DNA of 24,808 bases, from positions 1 through 24,808 of the forward strand of contig CAZIXE010000050.1 in NCBI GenBank assembly GCA_964543235.1. The letters run 5' to 3'. Below are positions 1-6,554 of the stretch, one piece after another. Every line of letters begins with the position of its first letter. Positions within the stretch are counted from its first letter, which is position 1. A program made the translations under genes and the position numbers. This DNA is from JANMMJ01 sp964543235 (GTDB lineage: Bacteria; Pseudomonadota; Alphaproteobacteria; Rhizobiales; Aestuariivirgaceae). The notes under the pieces were generated by a model. The model was not told the DNA's origin. It searched no databases and saw only the letters and a list, made by a program, of their open reading frames with translations.

Positions 1-488
1 CGTAGTTCTCGTTCGAGAGAGATTTGATATTCTACGAGCCATGTAAGGGCATCTTCAGACAGAAGTACGCGCGTCATAGTTCCCTTGGAACCATATACAA
101 TCCCGATCTTTGCGTGGTTATCAAGCATGATTGAGTGAACCATTGCATCGCGATAGCTTTTGGCCTGGGAGAAGTCATCAAGACACCTGTCAAGTAACTG
201 AACATCGTCGGGAAGTGCCATCTTCCCGGCACGGGGAAGAAGTAACAGGTTCTTTGAAATAGCCTTTATCAACGCGGCGATACCTTCCAGTCCGTTGATG
301 CGAGAAGCGAAGTGTTCTCCTTGGCCGTGATACGCCAGCCCAAAGGCGAGAAGTTCCTTTACACGTCTTTCAGCCTCATTGTACGTTACAATGACCGAAC
401 CCAACCCGCACAGCTGCGCGTCCGAATAGTTTGCAAGCGCGTCTTGCGCTCGCATGCCAATGAACCCCTTTGCGACCTTCTTCTTCAT
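1..488 (-). CDS. hypothetical protein, C-terminus cut by window edge
   Basis: An open frame of 162 codons runs without a stop from an ATG at 488 to the left edge, so only the N-terminal part is visible. It begins MKKKVAKGFIGMRAQ and appears soluble and mostly helical. A segment reading YNEAERRVKELLAFGL and a later RDAMVHS motif resemble the R-x(n)-H signature of HEPN-like helical bundles, but this is only a similarity I notice and not a family assignment. A second possible start, the Met at residue 12, has a better ribosome binding site (AAGGGG about 9 nt upstream). Base composition is near 45-50% GC and codons such as TTA, CTT and AAA are common, unlike the GC-rich genes to the right, which suggests acquired DNA. 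It is divergent from the small gene at 507. Function unknown. Confidence 0.6.
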   Translation of the reverse strand, partial: MKKKVAKGFIGMRAQDALANYSDAQLCGLGSVIVTYNEAERRVKELLAFGLAYHGQGEHFASRINGLEGIAALIKAISKNLLLLPRAGKMALPDDVQLLDRCLDDFSQAKSYRDAMVHSIMLDNHAKIGIVYGSKGTMTRVLLSEDALTWLVEYQISLEREL

Positions 489-506
489 TTCGGCACCAAG
501 GTTGTG
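489..506. promoter_or_regulatory. 18-bp divergent gap between two start codons
   Basis: Only 18 bp separate the ATG of the minus-strand gene (488) and the ATG of the plus-strand gene (507). Both promoters must therefore lie inside the opposite gene or its leader, or one start is wrong. The plus-strand ribosome binding site (AAGG, 498-501) is inside this gap. Confidence 0.35.
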
Positions 507-674
507 ATGTCTAACAACATCGAAAGCGACCAGTCTCCGACCGCCGAATGCCGCGACGCCGCTTTCAATCGCGCACTCAGCATTCCTCGCAAGCCGCACA
601 AGGAACCGTCAACCAAAGCAGCCGGGAAGAAACGCGGCGGCTCCGCCAGCGAGGTCGCTCGCCGCCACAAGTAG
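507..674 (+). CDS. small basic hypothetical protein (55 aa)
   Basis: A 55-residue frame starting MSNNIESDQSPTAECRD and ending in a Lys/Arg-rich tail (GKKRGG, ARRHK). The frame is open further upstream to 312, but that extension is antisense to the gene at 1-488. The ATG at 507 is preceded by AAGG at 498-501, about 5 nt away, so I choose it. The central pattern AFNRAL-x-IPRKPHK is reminiscent of short alphaproteobacterial hypothetical proteins with a conserved KPHK segment; this is from memory and no function is known. It is convergent with the broken small gene at 691-798 and divergent from the partial gene at 1-488, only 18 bp away. Confidence 0.5.
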   Translation: MSNNIESDQSPTAECRDAAFNRALSIPRKPHKEPSTKAAGKKRGGSASEVARRHK

Positions 675-690
675 TCGCGTAAGCTATTGC

Positions 691-798
691 TTACTTTGAC
701 TTCTTGATTGCATCGACGACGTGCCTCGCCGGTTTGCTTCTTGCTGCTTACACGGTTGTAAAGCGGCCGGTTATGGCACTTCTGCCGACTTTGCTCAT
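691..798 (-). pseudogene. small conserved-type protein gene interrupted by in-frame TAA
   Basis: Reading down from the ATG at 798 gives MSKVGRSAITGRFTTV, then a TAA (750-748), then AARSKPARHVVDAIKKSK and a second TAA (693-691). The two halves are in the same frame and together resemble a common short alphaproteobacterial family that starts M-S-K-x-x-RSAxTGRF and ends with a basic TTV-type tail, about 35 residues long. The start has a strong ribosome binding site (GGAAGG, about 8 nt upstream). The simplest reading is a nonsense mutation in a once-intact gene. Alternatives are stop readthrough or a sequencing error. Family recognition is from memory and the function of the family is unknown. 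Confidence 0.5.
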
Positions 799-1064
799 TG
801 AAATCACCTTCCTTTCCGTTTGAGTCCAAGCTATCAAAGCTCTGCCGGATCGACGCGACTCATTGAGCGGGGATTATACAGCTTCCCAATCACGTCAATT
901 TAGACGATTTGCGTTCTCGGATAGGACGTCTAGCCCACTGCTTCGGCAGCGCGATCCGGGGCCCATCCCTCCGCCAACGGATCACCCGACACCCGACACC
1001 CGGTACCTGACACCTGCTCCCTGCCGGTATAGACCGGTGGCCGCCACCGCAGCGAGTCCCGCCC
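799..1064. other. non-coding stretch with short repeats
   Basis: No convincing gene is visible in these 266 bases; the open frames here have no recognisable protein pattern. It contains a heptanucleotide tandem repeat (983-1003). Just upstream of the acetyltransferase start are two small inverted repeats: CCGGT/ACCGG at 1024-1037, and GGTGG/CCACC immediately after it. Confidence 0.5.
983..1003 (+). repeat. three tandem copies of CACCCGA
   Basis: CACCCGA occurs at 983-989 and 990-996, and a third copy with one change (CACCCGG) at 997-1003. A degenerate continuation (TACCTGACACCTG) follows. It is a short simple repeat in intergenic DNA with no evident role. Confidence 0.7.
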
Positions 1065-1571
1065 ATGCCCGACGCCTTCACGATCCGCCCTGCCACGCCC
1101 GAAGATGCTGCCGCCGTCACCGCCGTGCTCCAGGCCTCCTATCCCGCCCTGATGCAGGGCCACTATGATCCGGACGCCCTCGCCGCCGCCCTGCCGCGCA
1201 TGACCCGCGCCAACGGGGCGCTCTTGGCCTCCGGCACCTACTATGTCGCCGAGGCCGCCGCCGGCCCGCTCATCGGCTGCGGCGGCTGGAGCGTCGAACG
1301 GCCCGGCACCGGCGAGGAGGAACCGGGCCTCGCCCATATCCGCCATTTCGGCGTCGCCCCCGCCTGGACCGGCCGCGGTGTTGGCCGCGCCCTTTTCGCG
1401 CGCTGCGCAGCCGAGGCCCGCGCCGCCGGCGCAAGCCGCTTCGCGTGCTTCGCCAGCCGCAATGCCGTGCTCTTCTACCGGGCGCTCGGCTTCGGTGCGG
1501 CCACGCCGATGCAGATTGACCTGGGCGAAGGGATCACCCTGCCGGCTCTCCTGATGACCCGCCCGCTCTGA
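1065..1571 (+). CDS. GNAT-family N-acetyltransferase
   Basis: A 168-residue protein, the usual length for a single GNAT domain. It starts with a typical beta-1 segment (FTIRPATPEDAAAV) and has the acetyl-CoA pyrophosphate loop GVAPAWTGRGVGRALF (motif A, Q/R-x-x-G-x-G/A type) near residues 117-132. The C-terminal segment SRNAVLFYRALGFG matches the usual N-A-x-x-F-Y-x-x-x-G-F motif B. The protein would transfer an acetyl group from acetyl-CoA to a small-molecule or protein amine in the cytoplasm; the substrate cannot be read from sequence. No clear ribosome binding site precedes the ATG. It stands alone, followed by the repeat/parS region, and looks like ordinary high-GC core DNA. Confidence 0.85.
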   Translation: MPDAFTIRPATPEDAAAVTAVLQASYPALMQGHYDPDALAAALPRMTRANGALLASGTYYVAEAAAGPLIGCGGWSVERPGTGEEEPGLAHIRHFGVAPAWTGRGVGRALFARCAAEARAAGASRFACFASRNAVLFYRALGFGAATPMQIDLGEGITLPALLMTRPL

Positions 1572-1581
1572 ACCGGCATTT

Positions 1582-1619
1582 AGGGGGATACGCAACAAAA
1601 TAGGAGGATATGCAACAAG
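1582..1619 (+). repeat. two 18-bp direct repeats, 20-bp period
   Basis: TAGGGGGATACGCAACAA (1582-1599) and TAGGAGGATATGCAACAA (1602-1619) differ at two positions. The helical-turn-compatible 20-bp spacing is what is expected of paired binding sites for a DNA-binding protein, but no protein is implied by the sequence itself. Confidence 0.75.
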
Positions 1620-1646
1620 TTTTCCAGCCTCCTCGCGCGCAAAAAA

Positions 1647-1667
1647 CGCGTCGAAACCCGCGTCGAA
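1647..1667 (+). repeat. CGCGTCGAA direct repeat, 12-bp period
   Basis: CGCGTCGAA occurs at 1647-1655 and again at 1659-1667. It is one of three direct-repeat pairs upstream of the parS site. Confidence 0.6.
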
Positions 1668-1702
1668 CGCGCCTAAAACGGTCGAAAATGCGTGCCTTTT
1701 GC

Positions 1703-1724
1703 GGGAAAAACCGGGGAAAAACCG
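1703..1724 (+). repeat. perfect tandem 11-mer GGGAAAAACCG x2
   Basis: GGGAAAAACCG at 1703-1713 is repeated exactly and without a gap at 1714-1724. The A-tracts are in phase with the DNA helix (11 bp), so intrinsic bending is plausible. The parS site begins 48 bp further on. Confidence 0.75.
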
Positions 1725-1771
1725 GTCGTTTCGGGCCGCAAGCCTGGCCAATCCGCCAGGAATCGGCACCA

Positions 1772-1787
1772 TGTTTCACGTGAAACA
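1772..1787. promoter_or_regulatory. parS: parS centromere site (ParB-binding palindrome)
   Basis: TGTTTCACGTGAAACA is a perfect 16-bp palindrome identical to the widely conserved bacterial parS consensus. The symmetry extends one base further on each side (A...T). ParB binds this site, spreads, and loads SMC condensin near the origin for chromosome segregation. parAB is not in the window, but parS sites are commonly scattered around the origin away from parAB. An exact match by chance is very unlikely. The site lies between a GNAT gene and tRNA-Thr, outside any credible gene. Confidence 0.85.
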
Positions 1788-1853
1788 TTTCCCAGAAGTG
1801 CGGAAAGGTTTTTCGCCGCGGGCCGCAGGATTCGAAGGTGGAACGGGGGGAGA

Positions 1854-1928
<75 letters not shown>

Positions 1929-2020
1929 GCCGCGATTGCGGCGTCACATGCCACAGGCCCCGCACCATGGCAACCCTCAATGCTTGACAGGCGCCGCCGC
2001 CCTTTTCACAAGGATGCTCC

Positions 2021-2164
2021 ATGCCAAGCCCGGATTCGCCCAAGCGCCAGGCCCTGACCGCCCGTCTCGCCGCGGCGCTGAAGAAGAACCTCGAGAAGCG
2101 CAAGCGCCAGGCCCGTGCCCGCGCCCGGCCCAAGCCCGCAAAGCCGCCGGCCAAAGCCGGTTGA
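2021..2164 (+). CDS. small basic protein upstream of murA (47 aa)
   Basis: A 47-residue frame, MPSPDSPKRQALTARLAAALKK and onward, predicted as one amphipathic helix followed by an Arg/Lys/Pro/Ala-rich tail. AAGGA lies about 6 nt before the ATG at 2021. Short proteins of the type RLAAALRxNLxRRKxQARAR are frequent in alphaproteobacteria, often next to murA; this is from memory and their function is unknown to me. The strongly basic tail could bind nucleic acid. It ends 82 bp before murA and may be co-transcribed with it. Confidence 0.65.
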   Translation: MPSPDSPKRQALTARLAAALKKNLEKRKRQARARARPKPAKPPAKAG

Positions 2165-2246
2165 GCCTTGCCCAAAAGCCGCCTAAGAAGCCCCGTAAGG
2201 CCTGAGTCTGCGGGGAGAGCCCGCTTCCGAGGGGATAATCGCTGAG

Positions 2247-3539
2247 ATGGATCGCATCCGCATTCGCGGTGGGCAGAAGCTCACCGGCACCATACCCATC
2301 AGCGGCGCCAAGAATGCCGCCCTGCCGCTGATGATCGCTTCGCTCCTGACCGGGGACACGCTGAGCCTCCGCAATGTGCCGCGCCTCGCCGATGTCAGGC
2401 TCCTGCAGCGCATTCTCGGCAACCACGGCGTCGACATCACGGTGGAAGGCAAGCGCAAGGGCCAGAATGGCGCCCAGGGCGACTCGATGCGGCTGTCCGC
2501 GAAACATATCGCCGACACCACCGCCCCCTATGAGCTGGTTTCGAAAATGCGCGCCAGTTTCTGGGTACTGGGACCGCTGCTCGCGCGCTGCGGCGAGGCC
2601 AGGGTCTCGCTTCCCGGCGGCTGCGCCATCGGCACCCGGCCGGTCGACCTGCATCTGATGGCCATGGAGGCGCTCGGCGCCGACGTCGCTGTCGATGGCG
2701 GCTATGTCGTCGCGACGGCGCCGAAGGGCCTGAAAGGCGCCCGCATCGACTTCCCCAAGGTGTCGGTCGGCGCCACCCATGCGGCGCTGATGGCGGCGGT
2801 GCTCGCCGCTGGCGACACCGAGATCCGCAATGCCGCGCGCGAGCCCGAAATCGGCGATCTCGCCACCTGTCTCGTCAGGATGGGCGCCAGGATCGAGGGC
2901 ATCCACACCCCGACCCTGCAGGTGACCGGCGTCACCAGCCTGCACGGCGCCGAGCACACCGTGATCGCCGACCGCATCGAGACCGGCACCTACGCCATGG
3001 CCGCGGCCATGACCGGTGGCGATGTCACCCTGGCCGGGGCCCGCGCCGATACCCTGGAATCCCTGTTCGACGTGCTGCATCGCGCCGGCGTCGACCTTGA
3101 GCGCACCAATTCTGCCATCCGCATCCAGCGCAATGGCCACGCTCTGGCGCCCGTGAATGTCGACACCGCCCCCTATCCCGGCTTTCCGACCGACTTGCAG
3201 GCCCAGCTCATGGCCCTCATGACCAGGGCCCGGGGTACCAGCCTGATCCGTGAGACCATCTTCGAAAACCGCTTCATGCATGTCCAGGAACTGGCCCGCC
3301 TCGGCGCCGACATTCACCTGCATGGCGATACCGCCGAGGTCCGCGGTGTCGAGCGCCTGACCGGCGCCCAGGTCATGGCGACCGATCTCCGCGCCTCCGT
3401 ATCGCTGGTCATTGCCGCGCTCGCCGCCGAGGGCGAAACCACCCTGCACCGCGTTTATCACCTGGACCGCGGTTTCGAAACGCTGGAAGAAAAGCTCTCG
3501 GCCTGCGGCGCCGACGTGGCGCGCCTGTCCGGTCATTGA
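2247..3539 (+). CDS. murA: UDP-N-acetylglucosamine 1-carboxyvinyltransferase
   Basis: MurA transfers enolpyruvate from phosphoenolpyruvate to UDP-GlcNAc, the first committed step of peptidoglycan synthesis in the cytoplasm. The 430 residues match the family (E. coli 419), with a small insertion near residues 68-80 (KRKGQNGAQGD). Conserved features are GAKNAALP with Lys22, the catalytic loop LPGGCAIGTRPVDLH with Cys126 (the fosfomycin-sensitive Cys form, not the Asp variant), and YPGFPTDLQAQ carrying the catalytic Asp. AGGGG lies about 13 nt before the ATG. The next gene begins 6 bp after the stop, the usual alphaproteobacterial murA-DUF2948 pair. In many relatives hisD follows; here it does not. 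Confidence 0.97.
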   Translation: MDRIRIRGGQKLTGTIPISGAKNAALPLMIASLLTGDTLSLRNVPRLADVRLLQRILGNHGVDITVEGKRKGQNGAQGDSMRLSAKHIADTTAPYELVSKMRASFWVLGPLLARCGEARVSLPGGCAIGTRPVDLHLMAMEALGADVAVDGGYVVATAPKGLKGARIDFPKVSVGATHAALMAAVLAAGDTEIRNAAREPEIGDLATCLVRMGARIEGIHTPTLQVTGVTSLHGAEHTVIADRIETGTYAMAAAMTGGDVTLAGARADTLESLFDVLHRAGVDLERTNSAIRIQRNGHALAPVNVDTAPYPGFPTDLQAQLMALMTRARGTSLIRETIFENRFMHVQELARLGADIHLHGDTAEVRGVERLTGAQVMATDLRASVSLVIAALAAEGETTLHRVYHLDRGFETLEEKLSACGADVARLSGH

Positions 3540-3545
3540 TCTGCC

Positions 3546-3983
3546 ATGATGGAAGGGCTTCGGCTTTCTGCCTTCGATGCGGATGATCTCGCGGTGATTT
3601 CCGCCCACATGCAGGATGCTGTCATCGTCCTGTCCGACATCAGCTATGTGAAGCGCGAACGCCGCTTCGCCCTCATTGCCAACCGTTTTGTTTGGGAAAG
3701 CGCCGCCAGCGGCAAGGCGCAGCATTTCGAACGCCGCCGCACCGGGCTGCATTTCGAGGGCGTGCAGTCGGTGAAAGCCCACCGCATCACCCTGGGCGTC
3801 AGGGATGCTGTCCTGTCCCTGCTGTCGATCGCCTTCCAGAGCCTTGAGCCACCCGGCGGCACGGTGACATTGAGCTTCTCGGGCGGTGGCGAAATCCGCC
3901 TCGATGTTGAATTCCTCGAGGCCTGGCTCCGTGATCTCGGACCTGCCTGGGAAACGCCGCATCTTCCCTCTCACGACAGGTAG
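3546..3983 (+). CDS. DUF2948 family protein
   Basis: A 145-residue soluble protein (LRLSAFDADDLAVISAHMQDAV near the start, then VLSDISYVKRERRFALIANRFVWE). This is the pattern of DUF2948, a family found almost only in alphaproteobacteria and usually encoded directly after murA. Its function is not known to me. The ATG ATG start lies 6 bp after murA, so the two are very probably one transcript. The C-terminal segment EIRLDVEFLEAWLRDLGPAWETPHLPSH is complete and the length is normal. Confidence 0.9.
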   Translation: MMEGLRLSAFDADDLAVISAHMQDAVIVLSDISYVKRERRFALIANRFVWESAASGKAQHFERRRTGLHFEGVQSVKAHRITLGVRDAVLSLLSIAFQSLEPPGGTVTLSFSGGGEIRLDVEFLEAWLRDLGPAWETPHLPSHDR

Positions 3984-4073
3984 AAACGCCCGGGATCCGC
4001 TTAACGACTCGTTTACGCCGCTACACTTGTATCCGAAAAATCGATCTGAAACGTTTTTCTTCCGGTAATTCTC

Positions 4074-4105
4074 GTCGATTAGCTTTGCCCCGCTCCCTAA
4101 TCGAC
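4074..4105. promoter_or_regulatory. 9-bp perfect inverted repeat before the TadE/G-like gene
   Basis: GTCGATTAG (4074-4082) and its exact reverse complement CTAATCGAC (4097-4105) are separated by 14 nt. The right arm ends about 9 nt before the AGAAGGAAG ribosome binding site at 4113-4121. It could be an operator for a dimeric repressor or, in RNA, a leader hairpin affecting translation. A weak CtrA-like match (TTAA, 7 nt, TTTA) lies about 70 nt upstream. Confidence 0.5.
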
Positions 4106-4127
4106 AAGGATCCAGAAGGAAGCCGGC

Positions 4128-5330
4128 ATGCCCTACCGCCTTTCTCGCTTTCTCAGAGACAATAGCGCAAACGTTTCTGTCATCTTCGGCGTTGTGACGG
4201 TCGTCCTCTGCGGAGCTGTCGGTATCGCCGTCGACTTCTCCCGCGCCAGCCAATTGCAGACGGCCATGCAGGCGGCCCTGGATTCCGCCGTCCTCGCCGG
4301 TGTGGTTGCTCCTACTGCGACTCGCGACAAAATCGCTGCCGGCGCCTTTGCGGCCAACCTCGGCCAGTCGACCGGTCTCGTGAAGACCGTGGAATTTGCC
4401 AAGAACGCCGACGGTGAATTCACCGGAACTGCCGTTGCAGACATGCCCAACACGCTATCGCAGATCCTGGGAATCAAGAGCCAGAAAATCAAGGTGACGT
4501 CCGCCGCGATTGCCTCACAGGCGAAATCGGGCAAGGTATGTGCTCTGATCCTCGACCCGACTGCCAGCCAGGCGCTGCTGGTCAACAGCGGCGCCGCAGT
4601 CAACGCCCCCGACTGCGAGTTCCACGTGAAGTCGATGGCCAATCCGGCGGCAATCTTCAATGCCGGTAGCAATCTGACCACGAGCAAGATCTGCATTGCG
4701 GGAAGCAAGATCATCGATAACGGCGGTACCCATCCTAATGTTGAACTGAATTGCGATACCGCCGGAGACCCCTTTGCCGGCAAGCTCCCGGTGCCCGCAT
4801 CCGCGATCTGCGACTATAATCATGGCAACTACAACGGGGGTAACGTCACGCTTGAGCCCGGCGTCTATTGTGGATGGCTCAACTTCAACGCCAACCCCAA
4901 TGTGACCTTCAAGCCCGGCGTCTACGTCATTAAGGACGGCGGCTGGAACGTGAATGGCGGCAACTGGAACGGGTCGGACGTGACTTTCTATTATGCCGAC
5001 CAGTCCAAGATCCAGTTCAACAGCGCGGTGAAGGCCAAACTGAGCGCCCCCACATCGGGCCCCTACAAGGGCATCTTCATGTTCGAGAAGAGCGGCCTTG
5101 GGCACAGCCACTTCGTTCTGGACGATTCGAAGGGTTTCGAGGCTGACGGCCTGGTCTATCTGCCGAGCCGCGACACCATCTTCAACTCGGGCTCGCAACT
5201 CGCCGCGCGCAACTTCACGCTGGTTGTCAACACGCTGATTCTCAACAACACCAACTGGGAGCTGCAGCCCGCCGAACCTTCGATCAGCAATAGCAGCAAT
5301 GCAGCTGCCAGCCCCAGGCTCACACAATAG
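4128..5330 (+). CDS. TadE/TadG-like Flp pilus-associated protein
   Basis: A 400-residue protein with an N-terminal Tad (TadE/G-like) segment. A short basic head (PYRLSRFLRDNSAN) is followed by one membrane helix at about residues 15-37 (VSVIFGVVTVVLCGAVGIAVDF) and SRASQLQTAMQAALDSAVLAGV. Most of the remainder is extracytoplasmic and beta-rich, with repeated LEPGVYCGWLNFNANPNVTFKPGVYVIKDGG-type strands like those of many alphaproteobacterial TadG-like proteins. Such pseudopilin-like proteins work with tight-adherence pili, but no other tad gene is here, so its partner machinery must be elsewhere. The AGAAGGAAG ribosome binding site fixes the ATG at 4128. The gene stands alone and its stop is 14 bp from the convergent sugar transferase gene. 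Confidence 0.8.
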   Translation: MPYRLSRFLRDNSANVSVIFGVVTVVLCGAVGIAVDFSRASQLQTAMQAALDSAVLAGVVAPTATRDKIAAGAFAANLGQSTGLVKTVEFAKNADGEFTGTAVADMPNTLSQILGIKSQKIKVTSAAIASQAKSGKVCALILDPTASQALLVNSGAAVNAPDCEFHVKSMANPAAIFNAGSNLTTSKICIAGSKIIDNGGTHPNVELNCDTAGDPFAGKLPVPASAICDYNHGNYNGGNVTLEPGVYCGWLNFNANPNVTFKPGVYVIKDGGWNVNGGNWNGSDVTFYYADQSKIQFNSAVKAKLSAPTSGPYKGIFMFEKSGLGHSHFVLDDSKGFEADGLVYLPSRDTIFNSGSQLAARNFTLVVNTLILNNTNWELQPAEPSISNSSNAAASPRLTQ

Positions 5331-5344
5331 CCCGGCCGCAAACG

Positions 5345-6067
5345 TCACAGCGCATTTGGGCCCTTGAGGGCAAAAGCTGTCTTGCACAGGATCACCAAGT
5401 CCAGCCAGACGGACCACTTTCGGATATAGAGCCGGTCGCACCTGACTCGCGCTGCGATCTTGCTGGCCGCTTCGGTGGGGCCGCGATGGCCGGCTATCTG
5501 AGCAAGGCCGGTGAGACCCGGCTTGACCAGATGGCGGTCGCTGTAATTGCTGATGACCTTGACGAAGGCATCATCCATGGCAATGGCGTGCGGCCTGGGC
5601 CCGACAAGCGACATCTCGCCCCTGAGCACGTTCCAGAGCTGCGGCATTTCGTCGAGACTCGTGCTGCGCAGGAATCGCCCGATCCGGGTGATTCTGGCGT
5701 CACCGGCAAAGGCCTGAGTGAAGCTGCCCTCCGACTCCATGACATGCATCGTCCGGAACTTGTAGATGAAGAACGGCCGGCAATGCGCTCCGTATCGCCT
5801 CTGGCGAAAGAAGACCGGGCCCTTAGAGTCTAGCGCGATCAAGCCCGCAATCAGGAGTCCGACGGGCAAGAATATGAACAAGAAGGCAATGGACAAGACG
5901 ATGTCCATGGCTCTCTTTGTGTAGGAATAGTTGATCCTGTTCGAATTGTTAATGAGATCAATTGTAAATATCCTGGGAGGAGAGTACTTAATGCCTTCCT
6001 GTCTCGCGCCTGTGATTGAGAAACGTCTTATGTTTTGGCCAGGCATCCGGCCAGCGTGGATTGTCAT
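5345..6067 (-). CDS. initiating bacterial sugar transferase (polyprenyl-phosphate sugar-1-phosphate transferase)
   Basis: This enzyme starts EPS repeat-unit assembly by moving a sugar-1-phosphate from a UDP-sugar to undecaprenyl phosphate at the inner membrane. At 240 residues it has only the catalytic PF02397 core plus one membrane helix (about 54-77, DIVLSIAFLFIFLPVGLLIAGLIAL). It lacks the multi-helix N-terminus of WcaJ or ExoY-long forms. Motifs seen: KRAMDIVLS, YKFRTM, DEMPQLWNVLRGEMSLVGPRP and KPGLTGLAQIAGHRG. The first sugar cannot be told from sequence. It stands apart from the other EPS genes on the minus strand, with an AT-rich region upstream. Met8 is an alternative start. Confidence 0.93.
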   Translation of the reverse strand: MTIHAGRMPGQNIRRFSITGARQEGIKYSPPRIFTIDLINNSNRINYSYTKRAMDIVLSIAFLFIFLPVGLLIAGLIALDSKGPVFFRQRRYGAHCRPFFIYKFRTMHVMESEGSFTQAFAGDARITRIGRFLRSTSLDEMPQLWNVLRGEMSLVGPRPHAIAMDDAFVKVISNYSDRHLVKPGLTGLAQIAGHRGPTEAASKIAARVRCDRLYIRKWSVWLDLVILCKTAFALKGPNAL

Positions 6068-6400
6068 TGTTGCGAACCCCGACTGTTATTTTGTTATATG
6101 CGAAGCAGTATATTAGGGTTATCAATTCACAACAATAATTTGGTAAGACGTTGATTGAAAATTCAAGCGGAATGGTTATTAGTGAGAAATTTACCACAAT
6201 TGTTTTGGCGATTATTAGCGGAATTTTGTTGTTTATACTTTAAATGTTATCAATTTTGGAGTTGATTTTATCGAAGTTTTTATTCATTCATAGGTAGCTG
6301 ATGACGTAGGATCAGCTGCTTTTGGAATTGTGGTGGTTCTTTCGGAATGCAGGATGTACGGCACTCGTTCCAGGCTGAGCCAGGAGATCGGGAGGAAGAC
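6068..6400. promoter_or_regulatory. AT-rich divergent control region
   Basis: About 330 bp without a gene lie between the sugar transferase (minus) and a small membrane protein gene (plus). Its AT content is far above the surrounding genes. It holds two copies of GTTATCAATT (6118-6127 and 6246-6255) and a 7-bp inverted repeat at 6296-6317. It probably carries promoters for both directions; I do not assign exact -35/-10 boxes. Confidence 0.5.
6296..6317 (+). terminator. 7-bp stem-loop followed by a short T run
   Basis: AGCTGAT (6296-6302) and ATCAGCT (6311-6317) are exact reverse complements around an 8-nt loop, followed by GCTTTTGG. It could act as a weak plus-strand intrinsic terminator or attenuator ahead of the gene at 6401, or as an operator. 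The T run is short, so it is a candidate only. Confidence 0.35.
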
Positions 6401-6538
6401 ATGACAAGGGCAGCCCTTGCCGCAGAGGTACTCATCCGTTCGGAACGCGCCTCTCCAAGCGTCCACGCCAGACTCGCCTACCTCCTGGCAGCACTGGGCG
6501 GCCTGGCCTTCTGGTGGGCATTCGCGACGCTGTTCTGA
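6401..6538 (+). CDS. small single-pass membrane protein (45 aa)
   Basis: The frame is open from an ATG at 6347, but the ATG at 6401 has a near-ideal ribosome binding site (GGGAGGAAGAC immediately upstream). I therefore choose a 45-residue protein, MTRAALAAEVLIRSERASPS and onward. The C-terminal half (LAYLLAALGGLAFWWAFATLF) is one hydrophobic helix ending almost at the last residue. No family recognised. Its place between the initiating sugar transferase and the Wzc-like kinase, with which it converges (16 bp between stops), suggests but does not prove a role in the EPS machinery. Confidence 0.6.
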   Translation: MTRAALAAEVLIRSERASPSVHARLAYLLAALGGLAFWWAFATLF

Positions 6539-6554
6539 AATCGGCTGACGCCAA

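Larger units (their letters stand above)
1572..1853. other. repeat-rich non-coding region containing parS
   Basis: These 282 bases between the acetyltransferase gene and tRNA-Thr hold no gene I can support. They contain three different pairs of short direct repeats (periods 20, 12 and 11 bp) followed by a perfect parS palindrome. The arrangement suggests a structural or protein-binding region. Confidence 0.55.

Noticed and set aside
312..506. N-terminal extension of the small plus-strand protein
   Set aside because: It would be antisense to a longer credible gene on the minus strand, and the internal ATG at 507 has its own ribosome binding site.
930..1772. A 280-codon minus-strand frame ending upstream of parS
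   Set aside because: Antisense to the GNAT gene and extends into the repeat region; composition is that of a shadow frame.
1977..4253. A 758-codon open frame on the minus strand
   Set aside because: It is antisense to murA and the DUF2948 gene, both with clear family motifs. Its own translation has low-complexity Gly/Ala/His/Asp content and no recognisable domain, typical of a GC-rich shadow frame.
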